Below are positions 9,467-19,010 of a stretch of 64,000 nucleotides of DNA, piece by piece. This stretch comes from Thaumarchaeota archaeon casp-thauma3 (GTDB lineage Archaea > Thermoproteota > Nitrososphaeria > Nitrososphaerales > Nitrosopumilaceae): contig LFEY01000014.1 of assembly GCA_001510275.1 (NCBI GenBank), positions 1 through 64,000 on the forward strand, written 5' to 3'. Every line of letters begins with the position of its first letter. The stretch's first letter is position 1. The position numbers were made by a program, and so were the translations under genes. The notes beneath the pieces are model-generated. The model searched no databases. It saw nothing but the letters and a program-made list of their open reading frames with translations, and was not told the DNA's origin.

Positions 9467-10396
9467 TCAAAAACCGTTCTCATTAAGTATCAGGCCTAAT
9501 AGAGCTGCACGTGTATGTTTTCCATATTCAGCTTGCTCAAAGTATTTGGCATTTTTTGTATTATCAACATCATTTGAGATTTCATCTATTCTTGGAAGAG
9601 GATGCAAAATTATAGAATCATCTTTCATCTGTTTTAGCAAATCTAATCCTACAACATAGCTTCCTTTGACTTTGAGATATTCTTCTTCATCAGGGAATCT
9701 CTCCTTTTGTATTCTTGTTACATAAAGAACATCAAGATCATCAATGTGTTCTGTTATATCAGTAGATTCTGTATAGGACAATCTCTTTTTGATTTCGTAA
9801 ACTGAATCAGATCTTATTCTAAGTGACTCTGGAGAAATTAGACGAACATCAACATCATAGTTTCCAAGTCCATACAAAAGAGAATAAACAGTTCGTCCAT
9901 ATTTTAGATCTCCAACAATTCCAATCTTAAGACCATCAATCTTTTTCTTTTCTTTTTTGATTGTGAACAAATCTTGAATTGCCTGTGTAGGATGTTCTTC
10001 TGTTCCACTTCCAGCATTAATTACAGGTTTTTCTGAAACTTCAGCTGCAAATCTACTTGAACCATCTAAGGTGTGTCGTAAAACAAGAACATCAGAGTAA
10101 ATGGACATTATTCGTACAGTATCAGCAAGGCTCTCACCTTTTTGTGTAGAAGAGGAATTAATATCAGAGATTCCTAATGAATTACCGCCAACTGATGCCA
10201 TAGCAGAATCAAAACTAAGACGAGTTCTAGTACTTGGCTCATAAAATAGGTAAGCTAAAGTTTTGCCTTTGCAAATCTCCCTTCGTTCTGTGGGGTTTAG
10301 TTGTATTATCTTGTCTGTTGCTGCAAAAATTTTCTCTAGTTTTTCTTTATCAAATTCCTTAATTGATATGATATCTTTTTGATAGAACTCGTTCAT
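9467..10396 (-). CDS. pyrB: Aspartate carbamoyltransferase catalytic chain
   Basis: A 309-aa protein joining carbamoyl phosphate and L-aspartate, the committed step of pyrimidine synthesis. Seen motifs are the carbamoyl-phosphate loop YEPSTRTRLSFDSAM (about 52-66), the HPTQAIQDL segment and HPLPRIDEI near the C-terminus. Length and motifs match PyrB throughout. The gene is divergent from the regulatory-chain gene with 41 bp between the starts, whereas archaea usually carry pyrB and pyrI in the same direction. Confidence 0.95.
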   Translation of the reverse strand: MNEFYQKDIISIKEFDKEKLEKIFAATDKIIQLNPTERREICKGKTLAYLFYEPSTRTRLSFDSAMASVGGNSLGISDINSSSTQKGESLADTVRIMSIYSDVLVLRHTLDGSSRFAAEVSEKPVINAGSGTEEHPTQAIQDLFTIKKEKKKIDGLKIGIVGDLKYGRTVYSLLYGLGNYDVDVRLISPESLRIRSDSVYEIKKRLSYTESTDITEHIDDLDVLYVTRIQKERFPDEEEYLKVKGSYVVGLDLLKQMKDDSIILHPLPRIDEISNDVDNTKNAKYFEQAEYGKHTRAALLGLILNENGF

Positions 10397-10437
10397 TCTT
10401 TCAATAATATATACCAGAGACTATACAAAGTATTCTG
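10397..10437. promoter_or_regulatory. Compact bidirectional promoter between pyrB and pyrI
   Basis: Only 41 bp separate the two divergent starts. The segment contains AATATATACC and CTATACAAAG, TATA-like on either strand. Both subunit genes must be transcribed outward from here, probably as nearly leaderless messages, which could keep the two chains in balance. Confidence 0.5.
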
Positions 10438-10899
10438 ATGGAACAGTCCGAACTTATGGTTCGACGAATCAAAGAAGGTACTGTAATTGATCATATTGAT
10501 GAAGGTAAGGGCCTTCAGGTCCTCAACGCATTAAGAATTGATGGTAAAGATGGAAGTTTGATCACCATAGCCTTGAATGTTCCAAGTGGCAAATTCAAAA
10601 AAAAAGATATCATTAAGGTAGAAAACAAGTTCCTAAAAGATGACGATACAAACAAACTTGCAGTCATTGTGCCACAGGCAACAATTAACATTATCAAAAA
10701 CTACAAACTAGTTGAAAAGAGAAGGGTTGCTCTTCCAAATGAGGTTGATAGAATATTTCGTTGTTCAAATCCAGAATGTATTACAAACAGTACTGAACAC
10801 ATAGAATCAGTAATGGATGTTATTGACAAAGAAGGAAGAGTGCTTAGATGTAGATATTGTGCAAGAATACTAGATGTAAAGCAGTTAAAATATAATTAA
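10438..10899 (+). CDS. pyrI: Aspartate carbamoyltransferase regulatory chain
   Basis: A 153-aa regulatory subunit that binds CTP/ATP and tunes PyrB. The N-terminal allosteric domain starts LMVRRIKEGTVIDHIDEGKG. The C-terminal zinc domain has the four Cys ligands as C-x4-C (CSNPEC) and C-x2-C (CRYC). Length matches the family. The 3' end faces atpK across a 24-bp T/A-rich gap. Confidence 0.95.
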   Translation: MEQSELMVRRIKEGTVIDHIDEGKGLQVLNALRIDGKDGSLITIALNVPSGKFKKKDIIKVENKFLKDDDTNKLAVIVPQATINIIKNYKLVEKRRVALPNEVDRIFRCSNPECITNSTEHIESVMDVIDKEGRVLRCRYCARILDVKQLKYN

Positions 10900-10923
10900 A
10901 TTTAAAAAATATGTTTTTGGCAC
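10900..10923. terminator. Short T/A-rich bidirectional terminator between pyrI and atpK
   Basis: The 24 bp between the convergent stops contain a run of five T on the plus strand and six T on the minus strand, the pyrimidine-tract signal archaeal polymerase uses to stop. No stable hairpin is visible. Confidence 0.4.
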
Positions 10924-11235
10924 TTATTGTCCTAAGATGATAAACATCATGACTATACCATAGATAGCAATTGATTCTACCATACCTACAAAGATGAATA
11001 CTTTAGACTGTAATGCTGGATTCTCACTAATTACTGCAAGACCTGCTGCACCAACTTGACCTAAACCAACACCGGCACCACCTGCTGCAACACCAAATGC
11101 GATACCAGCACCAATTAATTTGGAGCCATCACTCATACTGCCAGTTCCTTCTTCTTGAGCATATGCCACATCTGTAAAACCTGCAGCTACGAATGCAATG
11201 GCTGCTACTGATAACAATAAAACAATAGGTTTCAT
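10924..11235 (-). CDS. atpK: A-type ATP synthase subunit K (rotor c-ring proteolipid)
   Basis: A 103-aa proteolipid with two transmembrane helices (about 39-67 and 78-101). The ion-carrying carboxylate is Glu87 in FVGMVESIAIYG. The first helix carries the Gly-rich GAGIAFGVAAGGAGVGLG packing motif. Residues 1-27 look like a cleavable signal peptide (VAYA then QEEG), an addition not universal in c-subunits. It is the last gene of the minus-strand operon and has a GAGGAATT ribosome-binding site upstream. Confidence 0.92.
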   Translation of the reverse strand: MKPIVLLLSVAAIAFVAAGFTDVAYAQEEGTGSMSDGSKLIGAGIAFGVAAGGAGVGLGQVGAAGLAVISENPALQSKVFIFVGMVESIAIYGIVMMFIILGQ

Positions 11236-11286
11236 CTGTCTGAATTCCTCATAATTCCATATTTAAATCATGATGATATTAGATCA

Positions 11287-11418
11287 CTAAATTTTATCAA
11301 GTGTTTTCTTTTTGAATGATGTTAGATCATTTTTAATAGATTTAACAAAATTTTCATGATCTTGATCTAATGTCTTCTTAGAATCTTCAAGTAATTTTTT
11401 GATTTCTTCTTTTGTCAT
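11287..11418 (-). CDS. 43-aa charged helical protein inside the ATP synthase operon
   Basis: An ORF of 43 codons starting MTKEEIKKLLEDSKK and ending KKKTLDKI. Its ATG shares one base with the TAA stop of atpD (TAATG), the signature of coupled translation. The protein is almost all Lys, Glu, Asp and Leu with heptad-like spacing and should form one amphipathic helix. Position between subunits D and K suggests an accessory or stalk role (subunits H/G of other rotary ATPases are charged helices), but it is much shorter than subunit H and no homology can be claimed. Confidence 0.6.
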   Translation of the reverse strand: MTKEEIKKLLEDSKKTLDQDHENFVKSIKNDLTSFKKKTLDKI

Positions 11419-12050
11419 TATTTTCTACTTTCCATCTTAGCTTTGACTTTTTTTAACTTTGCGAATTCTTCTCTTTCTCTTTCTTCAAGAGTTGCAAGAA
11501 TAAATCGAATTTTTTGTTGATATTGAGGAATAATGACGTTTTCTAAAGCATTAAGCAACTTTTGTGTCTTTTCAAGTGCTTTTGCAAGGCTAAATATTGA
11601 ATTTTCATATTCTGCTGCTTTACAAATTTGTGGAAGTAGTTCTTTGATCTGTTTTGCTGCTCTATCAATTGAAGAATTTGTATCTGCAAATCCATAAGGC
11701 ATTGATTTTGTATCTTTTTCAGTTACTGTAAGTGCAGGGATCTTTACATCAACTACTCTGCGTATGTTAACTTCCACTTGCATTACAGGTGGTGTGGATT
11801 CAGCAACAGAGTCAACTGTTCCTGTTCCTAATGCAAGGTATGCTTCATTGACAGATTTGTAAATGTCTTGTAGTGGATCCCAAATACCACCTCTTGTTTT
11901 AGAAGCCTTTTCAATCATCTCCTCAATATTTTTTAAGAGAACTTTACGTTTATCATCTAAAATTTTTTGAACCATTGTTGCAACTTGGCTAGATTTTTTG
12001 AATTTGAGAAGTTCAATTTTTGTAGCAGAAACATTTTGTCCAAATGACAT
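11418..12050 (-). CDS. atpD: A-type ATP synthase subunit D (central stalk)
   Basis: A 210-aa protein, the coiled-coil rotor shaft linking the A3B3 head to the membrane ring. The N-terminal and C-terminal long helices are visible (LLKFKKSSQVATMVQKILDD..., and the last 60 residues rich in K/E/R with VIIPQYQQKIRFILATLEERERE). Length matches subunit D. The start is 4 bp downstream of the subunit B stop and the stop overlaps the 43-aa ORF. Confidence 0.92.
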   Translation of the reverse strand: MSFGQNVSATKIELLKFKKSSQVATMVQKILDDKRKVLLKNIEEMIEKASKTRGGIWDPLQDIYKSVNEAYLALGTGTVDSVAESTPPVMQVEVNIRRVVDVKIPALTVTEKDTKSMPYGFADTNSSIDRAAKQIKELLPQICKAAEYENSIFSLAKALEKTQKLLNALENVIIPQYQQKIRFILATLEEREREEFAKLKKVKAKMESRK

Positions 12051-12054
12051 TTTG

Positions 12055-13440
12055 TTATTCTTCCTTGTAATACTGATCTACGAATTTATCTTTAATTTTA
12101 GTAATCTCATTCTTTGGTAGCTTAGAAACAATTTTCCATAAAATTCCAAGTGTTTCTTCAATAGTTCTGTTTTCATCAGTTGCTTGTGTAAGAAATTCTT
12201 TTTCAAAGATATCACCAACATCCATGTATTTCAAGTCAATTTCAGTTAGTCCTGCTTTACCTACAATACCTGCTAATGCTCTTACTTCTTGTGCTCTAGA
12301 ATACGCATCATAAACTTGATTAGCAACTTCAGCATGATCTGCTCTAGTACTTCCTTCACCAATTCCGTCTTTCATCAATCTACTAAGACTCATCAAAATA
12401 TTGATTGGGGGATAAATTCCTTGTCTGAATAAATCTCTACCAACTACTATTTGTCCCTCTGTAATGTAACCAGTAAGATCAGGAATTGGGTGAGTAATAT
12501 CATCAGATGGCATTGATAAAATTGGAACTTGGGTTACACTTCCTTTTCTTCCGTTTAGTTTACCTGCTCTTTCATAAATTGTTGAAAGGTCAGTGTAAAG
12601 ATAACCAGGATATCCTTTTCTTCCAGGAACTTCTTCTCTTGCTGCACTAATCTCTCTTAGTGCTTCTGCATAGTTTGTCATGTCAGTCATTACAACTAGA
12701 ACGTGCATTCCTAAGTCAAATGCCAAATATTCAGCGACAGTTAAAGCCACACGTGGGGTGATAATTCTTTCAATTGCAGGATCATCTGCTGTATTTAGAA
12801 ATAGAACACTTCTCTTTAGTGCACCAGATTCTTCAAGACTTCGTCTGAAATATTCTGCTTCACTGTATTGCACACCAATTGCTGCAAATACTACAGCAAA
12901 GTCATCTTGTGTTCCAACAACACTTGCTTGTCTTGCAATTTGTGCTGCCAAAAGATTGTGAGACATACCAGAACCTGAAAAGATTGGAAGTTTTTGTCCT
13001 CTAACTAGGGTCATCAATCCATCAATTACAGATACACCTGTTTGAATGAAATCCTTTGGATATTCACGTTGTTCTGGATTCATTGGTTCACCATTAATGT
13101 CAACAAATTTATCAGCAATTGGATCTGGTAGTCCATCTTTTGGTCTACCTAATCCATCAAAAACTCTACCAAGTACTTCTTTTGATACTGGCATTTCCAT
13201 GACTTTACCAACAAATTTTGCATTAGTTCCAGCGATGGATAATCCATTTGTTCCCTCAAAAACCTGAACGATTGCTTTACCAAATCCTACTTCGAGAACT
13301 TTACCTAGTCTTCTTTCTCCTTCATTAGTTTCAATTTCAACAAGTTCATCAAATGCTGCATTTTCAACATCACCTACAATTACTAGAGGGCCTTTAATTT
13401 CGGCAATCTTATTGTATTGAACCCCACCTTCTGTTGTCAA
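12055..13440 (-). CDS. atpB: A-type ATP synthase subunit B
   Basis: A 461-aa non-catalytic nucleotide-binding subunit of the A3B3 hexamer. It lacks a Walker A motif at the expected place ([15 protein letters not shown] replaces it), which identifies it as B rather than A, and has the family segments [20 protein letters not shown] and [22 protein letters not shown]. It starts with TTG overlapping the subunit A stop (TTGA). Confidence 0.96.
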   Translation of the reverse strand: MTTEGGVQYNKIAEIKGPLVIVGDVENAAFDELVEIETNEGERRLGKVLEVGFGKAIVQVFEGTNGLSIAGTNAKFVGKVMEMPVSKEVLGRVFDGLGRPKDGLPDPIADKFVDINGEPMNPEQREYPKDFIQTGVSVIDGLMTLVRGQKLPIFSGSGMSHNLLAAQIARQASVVGTQDDFAVVFAAIGVQYSEAEYFRRSLEESGALKRSVLFLNTADDPAIERIITPRVALTVAEYLAFDLGMHVLVVMTDMTNYAEALREISAAREEVPGRKGYPGYLYTDLSTIYERAGKLNGRKGSVTQVPILSMPSDDITHPIPDLTGYITEGQIVVGRDLFRQGIYPPINILMSLSRLMKDGIGEGSTRADHAEVANQVYDAYSRAQEVRALAGIVGKAGLTEIDLKYMDVGDIFEKEFLTQATDENRTIEETLGILWKIVSKLPKNEITKIKDKFVDQYYKEE

Positions 13441-15215
13441 TTTGATACTTTCACTCCTGTAATTGATTTGAATTGTTCTTGCATCTCTATGTCTAGTTGA
13501 TCAAGTTTTGGCATCTCATCATCTTTGACATCCATTCTTGCTTTTAGTAACGAACTAATAACTGACATTGCACGGATATCAGATATTGGTGTACCCTCTT
13601 TGATTGCTTGTTGACCTCTCTTGTAAAAGTCAACTAATAATTTCATTAATTTGTACTGTTTTTCTGGACTACAAAAAGTGTCAACATCATCAAATGAGTT
13701 TTGTTGTAAAAGACCAATCTTAATCATTCTTGCAACTTCAAGAATTAGTTTTTCTTCATCAGGTAATGCTTCTGGACCTAAAAGTCTAACAATTTCTTTT
13801 AGTGTGTCTTCTCTTTGTAAAATGCTATAAGCTTCACTTCTTATACTAAACCAATCTTCACTAATGTTTTCTCTCCACCATTTTGCAATGTCAGCAAGAT
13901 AACCAGAATAACTGTTCATCCAATTGATTGATGGATAGTGTCTAGAGTATGCAAGTTTTGCATCCAAAGCCCAGAAAGTTTTGATGAATCTCATTGTGTG
14001 AGTTGTAACTGGTTCTGTAAAGTCACCACCTGATGGAGATACAGCACCAATTAGAGTAACTGAGCCATCACGGTCTGGACTCCCAACTGCTTTAACACGA
14101 CCTGCTCTTTCATAAAATTCTGCTAATCTTGATGCAAGATATGATGGATAGCCTTCTTCTGCGGGCATCTCTTCTAGTCTACCACTCATTTCTCTGAGTG
14201 CTTCAGCCCATCTACTTGTAGAGTCTGCTACAAGTACAACGTCTTTACCCATATCTCTATAATATTCTGCAATTGTTACACCAGTGTAGATACTTGCTTC
14301 TCTTGCTGCTACTGGCATGTTACTTGTATTTGCAACAAGGACAGTTCTATCCATGAGTGGTTTTCCACTACGTGGATCTTTGAGGTGTGGGAATTCAACT
14401 AGTACTTCAGTCATCTCATTTCCTCTTTCACCACAACCGATGTAAACAACAACTTGTGAATCAGCCCATTTTGCAATTTGGTGTAACGTAACTGTCTTTC
14501 CTGTTCCAAATGCCCCAGGAATTGAACCAGTTCCACCTTTTGCAATTGGGAAAAATGTGTCTATAACACGTTGTCCAGTTAGTAGTGGTACAGTTGGATC
14601 GTATCTGGCTTTGTATGGACGTGGTTTTCTTACAGGCCATTTATGATACATCTTAAGTGAAATAGTTTGTCCATCTTTCTCAGATGTAGCTATTTCTGTT
14701 TCTAAATCATAATCTCCTTCTGAAACGATATTTGTAATTTTTCCGCCTGGATTATCTGGTGGGACCATAATTGAGTGTTCAATAAGATCGGTTTCTTGTA
14801 CAGTTCCAAGTACATTTCCTCCAGCAACTTCATCACCGACACTAGTAGTGGGTACAAAATGATATTTTTTTGTCATATCGACTGGAGTAGTAGTAATACC
14901 TCTACCGATAAAGGAACCAGATGCTTTTGATAACTCTCTTAGGGGTCTTTGAATTCCATCATAAAGTTGTCCAATAATACCAGGGCCTAACAAAACACTA
15001 AGTGGATTTCCAGTACCAATTACAGGCTCACCTGGTTTTAATCCACTAGTTGATTCATAAACTTGAATAAATGCTACATCACCAGTTAATCGAATTACTT
15101 CACCTACTAATTTTGAATTACCAACAGTTACAGTTTCATACATCTTTGCTTCAGACATACCATCAGCTCTAACTGCAGGGCCACTTACCCAAACAATTCT
15201 ACCTTTAGCTGCCAT
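13437..15215 (-). CDS. atpA: A-type ATP synthase catalytic subunit A
   Basis: A 592-aa catalytic subunit. Walker A GAFGTGKT and the catalytic-glutamate region [11 protein letters not shown] are intact, as are the A/V-type non-homologous region (about 95-200) and the SMP...[19 protein letters not shown] segment. No intein interrupts the P-loop, a common insertion site in archaeal atpA. Translationally coupled to E upstream (3-bp gap) and B downstream (4-nt overlap). Confidence 0.97.
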   Translation of the reverse strand: MAAKGRIVWVSGPAVRADGMSEAKMYETVTVGNSKLVGEVIRLTGDVAFIQVYESTSGLKPGEPVIGTGNPLSVLLGPGIIGQLYDGIQRPLRELSKASGSFIGRGITTTPVDMTKKYHFVPTTSVGDEVAGGNVLGTVQETDLIEHSIMVPPDNPGGKITNIVSEGDYDLETEIATSEKDGQTISLKMYHKWPVRKPRPYKARYDPTVPLLTGQRVIDTFFPIAKGGTGSIPGAFGTGKTVTLHQIAKWADSQVVVYIGCGERGNEMTEVLVEFPHLKDPRSGKPLMDRTVLVANTSNMPVAAREASIYTGVTIAEYYRDMGKDVVLVADSTSRWAEALREMSGRLEEMPAEEGYPSYLASRLAEFYERAGRVKAVGSPDRDGSVTLIGAVSPSGGDFTEPVTTHTMRFIKTFWALDAKLAYSRHYPSINWMNSYSGYLADIAKWWRENISEDWFSIRSEAYSILQREDTLKEIVRLLGPEALPDEEKLILEVARMIKIGLLQQNSFDDVDTFCSPEKQYKLMKLLVDFYKRGQQAIKEGTPISDIRAMSVISSLLKARMDVKDDEMPKLDQLDIEMQEQFKSITGVKVSN

Positions 15216-15218
15216 ATT

Positions 15219-15821
15219 CTAATTTCCCACTCCGAATGTGGATGCAATTGATTTCCTTATTAAAGGCTTCAAGCGTTCAATTCTTGCATCGATTGTATTG
15301 TTAAATGTCATTGCACCATCTTTTGATTTTATTATAATTCCACCAAGACAATCAATTGTATCAGATGCTAATTCAGCTCCTGAGAATTGAGATAATGCAG
15401 CTTGTACTACGTCTTTATCTTTATCATTTGTAAAAACTGTAACTTCAGTTGTACCTAAAATTTTAGTTGCTTCATCTAACAAAGTCTTAATCAGATTTGA
15501 GTAATCGCCACTTCGATCAGTATTTGCTATTTGATCTAATGCTTTTGAAAAGACTTTGTTAACTCCTTCTTCCAATAACAAAAGTTGTTTATTTCTAACG
15601 TCTAGATCAGAACTACCAACAATCTGTTTTTCAATTTTTTCAGCTTCTTTTTTTCCATCTGAGATAATTTTATCATATTCATGTTCTAATTTAGGAAGTG
15701 AATTATCTAGAGTATGTTTAGAATCTGAACCGGAATTTTCGAGATCTGATAGAATTTCTTTCTCTGTTTTCTTAAGAATTTTGTCAATAGATTGTTCTAA
15801 TGATGAATTAGGTGCCAACAT
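15219..15821 (-). CDS. atpE: A-type ATP synthase subunit E (peripheral stalk)
   Basis: About 200 aa. The N-terminal half is a long charged helix (KILKKTEKEILSDLENS..., KKEAEKIEKQIV) that would form the peripheral stalk; the C-terminal half is the globular domain contacting the head (LGGIIIKSKDGAMTFNNTIDARIERL is family-typical). First gene of the E-A-B-D-43aa-K operon. An upstream in-frame TTG at 15836 would add five residues; the ATG is preferred here. Confidence 0.9.
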   Translation of the reverse strand: MLAPNSSLEQSIDKILKKTEKEILSDLENSGSDSKHTLDNSLPKLEHEYDKIISDGKKEAEKIEKQIVGSSDLDVRNKQLLLLEEGVNKVFSKALDQIANTDRSGDYSNLIKTLLDEATKILGTTEVTVFTNDKDKDVVQAALSQFSGAELASDTIDCLGGIIIKSKDGAMTFNNTIDARIERLKPLIRKSIASTFGVGN

Positions 15822-15962
15822 GAGGAAGTCATTCAATAATAGATTTTAATGTTTGGGAGGAACTGAATAATTTTAAAAAAAATTCATATTTTCAATTTGG
15901 ACTTAGAAAGATATTATAATGTAATAATCGTCGTTGGAAGTGTGACTGTTGCAGATCTTTTG

Positions 15963-18044
15963 ATGGGCAGTGTTATACTACCAAGAACTGAATCTCCAAA
16001 AGCAATATCACGTCTAACTGAGTTTGAATGGTTTCACAAAATGGAGATGGAAAATGAGACATCTACTCCTGAAATAGATGATCTTCTTTTACGGGCACAA
16101 AAAACACATCAATTTGTTGAAGATGTGATCAAAGGATTGAATATTCCTCTACGAGTTGGTATCATGGAAATTCTTTTCAAAGGTACTGTGATAAAAAAGA
16201 GAAATTATAACATTGATGAGATTGAAAATTTGATTGCAGATTTAGAGAAAACTCCGGATAGTATAACTAAAGCATCTAAAGTATTAGAAGAAAATTCAAA
16301 GGTTAATCATTCTCTAGAAGAATACAAATCATTAAAAGAAACATTACAAGTTGCAAACAAGTTAAAAGTTGATCTAAGTGGTTTTGGATCCATGAACTAT
16401 TTTTATACAAATCTATTTGTCATTAATTCCTCTGATTACGGAGAAATTGAACGATCATTAGAAGGCATTCCAATTTTCAAATACAATTTAGAATCTAAAG
16501 AAAAAACAGCTATTATAATAATTTCAGATATTGATGACTCTGATAAAATTCTCAAAGTTATGCGAGCTCTTAACTCTAATCCATTTAGTATACCCAAAGA
16601 TTTTCCTCAAATTCCAAGTGAAGCATATTCCTTAGCCGAATCAAAGATAAAGGGACTTACAACAAAACAAAAATCTCTTTCAAAAGAGTTAGATTCTATT
16701 ACAAAAAAAATTCGTGGTCAAATTCTAACGATGCATGAAAATGCGTTTGTAGCAAAAGAGGTTCTTGAAACATTACGTAAACCAGGAGGTACCAAAAATT
16801 TTGCAGTTATTCAAGGATATATCCCCAAGAAAATGGAAAAAAAATTCAAACAAGTAACAAGCCAATGGACATCAATAACTGAAGAAATAAAAGATGAAGA
16901 GGTGCTTTCAGATCTTCCAGTTTATTTGGATAATCCCAAATGGGTTAGAACATATGAAGTAATTACTACTAGTCAAGGAATTCCTAGGAAAGGAGAGTTT
17001 GATCCAACATGGATGATTGCACTAATGTGGCCTATATTTTACGGATTAATGTTTGCAGATTTAGGTCATGGATTATTGTTAATGGGTTTAGGACTATTAT
17101 TCAAATTCAAAGGACAGGGCACACTATCAAGATGGGGAATGTTACTTGCAATGTCTGGCGCAGCAGGTGCGGTTGCCGGAGTTTTTCAAGGAGAGGCATT
17201 TGGTTTTCATTTAGAACACTTTGCAGGTTTTGAAGCTTTGCTACATGAAGGTGGTCCACTTCATTCAGTATCGTGGTTGATAGGTGCTATCAGTGTAGCA
17301 GAATTAACATTTGAACAAGTAATCATGATTCTCAAAGTATCAATATTCTTAGGAGTTATTCATCTAGGGTGGGCTTTCCTTTTACGAATTCGTAACTATG
17401 CAAAAAAGAAAGATAAGGATGCATTGATTTTTGAGGCTATCCCCAATTTGTTCATGTGGTTAGGAGTTTTTGGAGTAATGATGGGAGCAATAGGTTCTGG
17501 ATATGATGTTATGAATATGTATTCCAAAATTCACACAGAAGCTGTTCCTTGGGTCTCTGTACTTGTTGGAGAATGGGCAGTGGTATGGTTAGTTGTTAGA
17601 GTTTCAATAATTATCATACTTGCATGTGTTGTATTGATGATAATTGGTGGAATAAGACACAACAAAAAACATCCAGATGATGGTGGAGACATGGTAAGTG
17701 TCATAATGGAAGTTTTACTTGGAAAAACCATTGAATGTCTAGCGCATACAATCAGCTATGCTCGAATAGGAATTATGCTTCTAGTGCATGCAGCTCTTTT
17801 GCTTACAGTTAACAAAGCCTATGAGTCCATGGGAGGACTTGATGCACCAGCTTCTCTCATACTAATTGTAGGAGGACAAATAGGAATTATGATGATTGAA
17901 GGTTTGATTGTATACATACAGTCTCTAAGGCTTCACCTCTATGAGTTCTTTACAAAATGGTATGATGGTGGTTCTCAACCATTCAAACAACTAGTTCCAG
18001 AAATGGTTTACAATTCATATTCTTGGAAGAATAAAAAAGGGTAG
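15963..18044 (+). CDS. atpI: A-type ATP synthase subunit I (membrane stator a-subunit)
   Basis: About 693 aa from this ATG. A soluble, partly coiled-coil N-terminal half (1-340) binds the peripheral stalks. The C-terminal half has seven or eight transmembrane helices, including TIECLAHTISYARIGIMLL, the region holding the essential Arg of the proton channel. Reading starts earlier at TTG 15897 or GTG 15942, but the family's first strand begins at MGSVILPRTESP, so ATG 15963 fits best. It diverges from the E-A-B-D-K operon, an unusual split of the stator from its complex. Confidence 0.92.
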   Translation: MGSVILPRTESPKAISRLTEFEWFHKMEMENETSTPEIDDLLLRAQKTHQFVEDVIKGLNIPLRVGIMEILFKGTVIKKRNYNIDEIENLIADLEKTPDSITKASKVLEENSKVNHSLEEYKSLKETLQVANKLKVDLSGFGSMNYFYTNLFVINSSDYGEIERSLEGIPIFKYNLESKEKTAIIIISDIDDSDKILKVMRALNSNPFSIPKDFPQIPSEAYSLAESKIKGLTTKQKSLSKELDSITKKIRGQILTMHENAFVAKEVLETLRKPGGTKNFAVIQGYIPKKMEKKFKQVTSQWTSITEEIKDEEVLSDLPVYLDNPKWVRTYEVITTSQGIPRKGEFDPTWMIALMWPIFYGLMFADLGHGLLLMGLGLLFKFKGQGTLSRWGMLLAMSGAAGAVAGVFQGEAFGFHLEHFAGFEALLHEGGPLHSVSWLIGAISVAELTFEQVIMILKVSIFLGVIHLGWAFLLRIRNYAKKKDKDALIFEAIPNLFMWLGVFGVMMGAIGSGYDVMNMYSKIHTEAVPWVSVLVGEWAVVWLVVRVSIIIILACVVLMIIGGIRHNKKHPDDGGDMVSVIMEVLLGKTIECLAHTISYARIGIMLLVHAALLLTVNKAYESMGGLDAPASLILIVGGQIGIMMIEGLIVYIQSLRLHLYEFFTKWYDGGSQPFKQLVPEMVYNSYSWKNKKG

Positions 18045-18051
18045 AAATATC

Positions 18052-18138
18052 ATGTCAAAAGAAGCCATAATAACCATAATTCCTGCAGTCATTATGCTTG
18101 GTTTTGTAATGTTTGGAATAAGTGTAATTAAGCCATAG
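18052..18138 (+). CDS. 28-aa single-helix membrane peptide downstream of atpI
   Basis: A short ORF starting seven bases after the atpI stop. It begins MSKEAIITIIPAVIMLG, forms one hydrophobic helix (about 5-25) and ends IKP. Spacing suggests cotranscription with atpI. Tiny single-helix proteins are associated with several rotary ATPases and respiratory complexes, but no family is recognised here; the call rests on position and on a clean hydrophobic helix with a charged start. Confidence 0.5.
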   Translation: MSKEAIITIIPAVIMLGFVMFGISVIKP

Positions 18139-18162
18139 TATTTTGTGGAATTGAAAATCAAA

Positions 18163-18939
18163 TTATTTTTCTACAGGTAAATCTAGCTTATTTCCCCATT
18201 CTCCCCAAGAACCAAGATAAACACGAATGTTTGTAAATCCAAGTTTTTTTAGTGCAAGAAATGCATTGGCAGCACGATATGCTCCTTGGCAATAAGTCAC
18301 AATCTCAGAATCTTTTGGTATTTGGTATAACTCAGATAGTTCATTATCTGATTTGAAAGTACCATCATCACCAATATTGAGATTCCAGTCAATATTGACA
18401 GATTTTGGAATATGGCCTACTTGAGCTGCCCTTACAATATCTCCATTATATTCTTGAATAGATCTAGCATCGATAATCTTGAGAGTATCAATATTATCTA
18501 AAATGTATTCATAACCGGAAATAATTTCAGGATTGACTTTTCCAGAAAATTTTGAGGGTTGAAATGGATTTGATTTTGTCTCAAGGGAAAAATTATCTTT
18601 TTGCCATTTTGTAATTCCACCATCTAACATTACAGTATCTGGATGAGAAAAATACATCGACATCCAAACTCCTCTAGCAGCAAGCATTCCTGATACTTGA
18701 TCATAAAATACAACTTTTTTTTCATTGGTAATTCCAACAAATGAAAATAGAGTCTGTGTTTGTTTATTGAAATTTTCAATTCCATCTGGACTAGTATCTA
18801 TCCAATGAAATGCAAATAGATCTAAATTCACAGCACCTGGAATATGACCTTCTGAGTATTCCTTAAAAGAACGAGTATCAATTATCAAAATATTGGGATC
18901 ACTAAGAATTGAATTTAATTTAGTTGTAGAGATTAGCAT
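18163..18939 (-). CDS. Two-domain thiosulfate/3-mercaptopyruvate sulfurtransferase (rhodanese)
   Basis: A 258-aa protein with tandem rhodanese domains (about 1-125 and 135-258). The C-terminal domain has the catalytic loop TYCQGAYRA with Cys217; the N-terminal domain has no Cys at the equivalent loop (YDQVSGM), as is normal for the inactive half. Family motifs DTR-F-EY-EGHIPGAVNLD and W-EWGN-L-LP are present. The enzyme moves sulfane sulfur to cyanide or thiol acceptors; the loop does not decide between thiosulfate and mercaptopyruvate. Confidence 0.88.
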   Translation of the reverse strand: MLISTTKLNSILSDPNILIIDTRSFKEYSEGHIPGAVNLDLFAFHWIDTSPDGIENFNKQTQTLFSFVGITNEKKVVFYDQVSGMLAARGVWMSMYFSHPDTVMLDGGITKWQKDNFSLETKSNPFQPSKFSGKVNPEIISGYEYILDNIDTLKIIDARSIQEYNGDIVRAAQVGHIPKSVNIDWNLNIGDDGTFKSDNELSELYQIPKDSEIVTYCQGAYRAANAFLALKKLGFTNIRVYLGSWGEWGNKLDLPVEK

Positions 18940-18979
18940 GACTTTGATGAATTGATCAAATCTAAATTTATTTGGATTG

Positions 18980-19001
18980 AAAAATAAAAAGAAAAGAAAA
19001 T
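18980..19001 (-). terminator. Pyrimidine-rich terminator after amt
   Basis: On the minus strand a run of T broken only by single A or C bases follows the amt stop by about 10 bp. This matches archaeal oligo-T termination; no hairpin is needed. Confidence 0.45.
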
Positions 19002-19010
19002 AGAGGTTAT

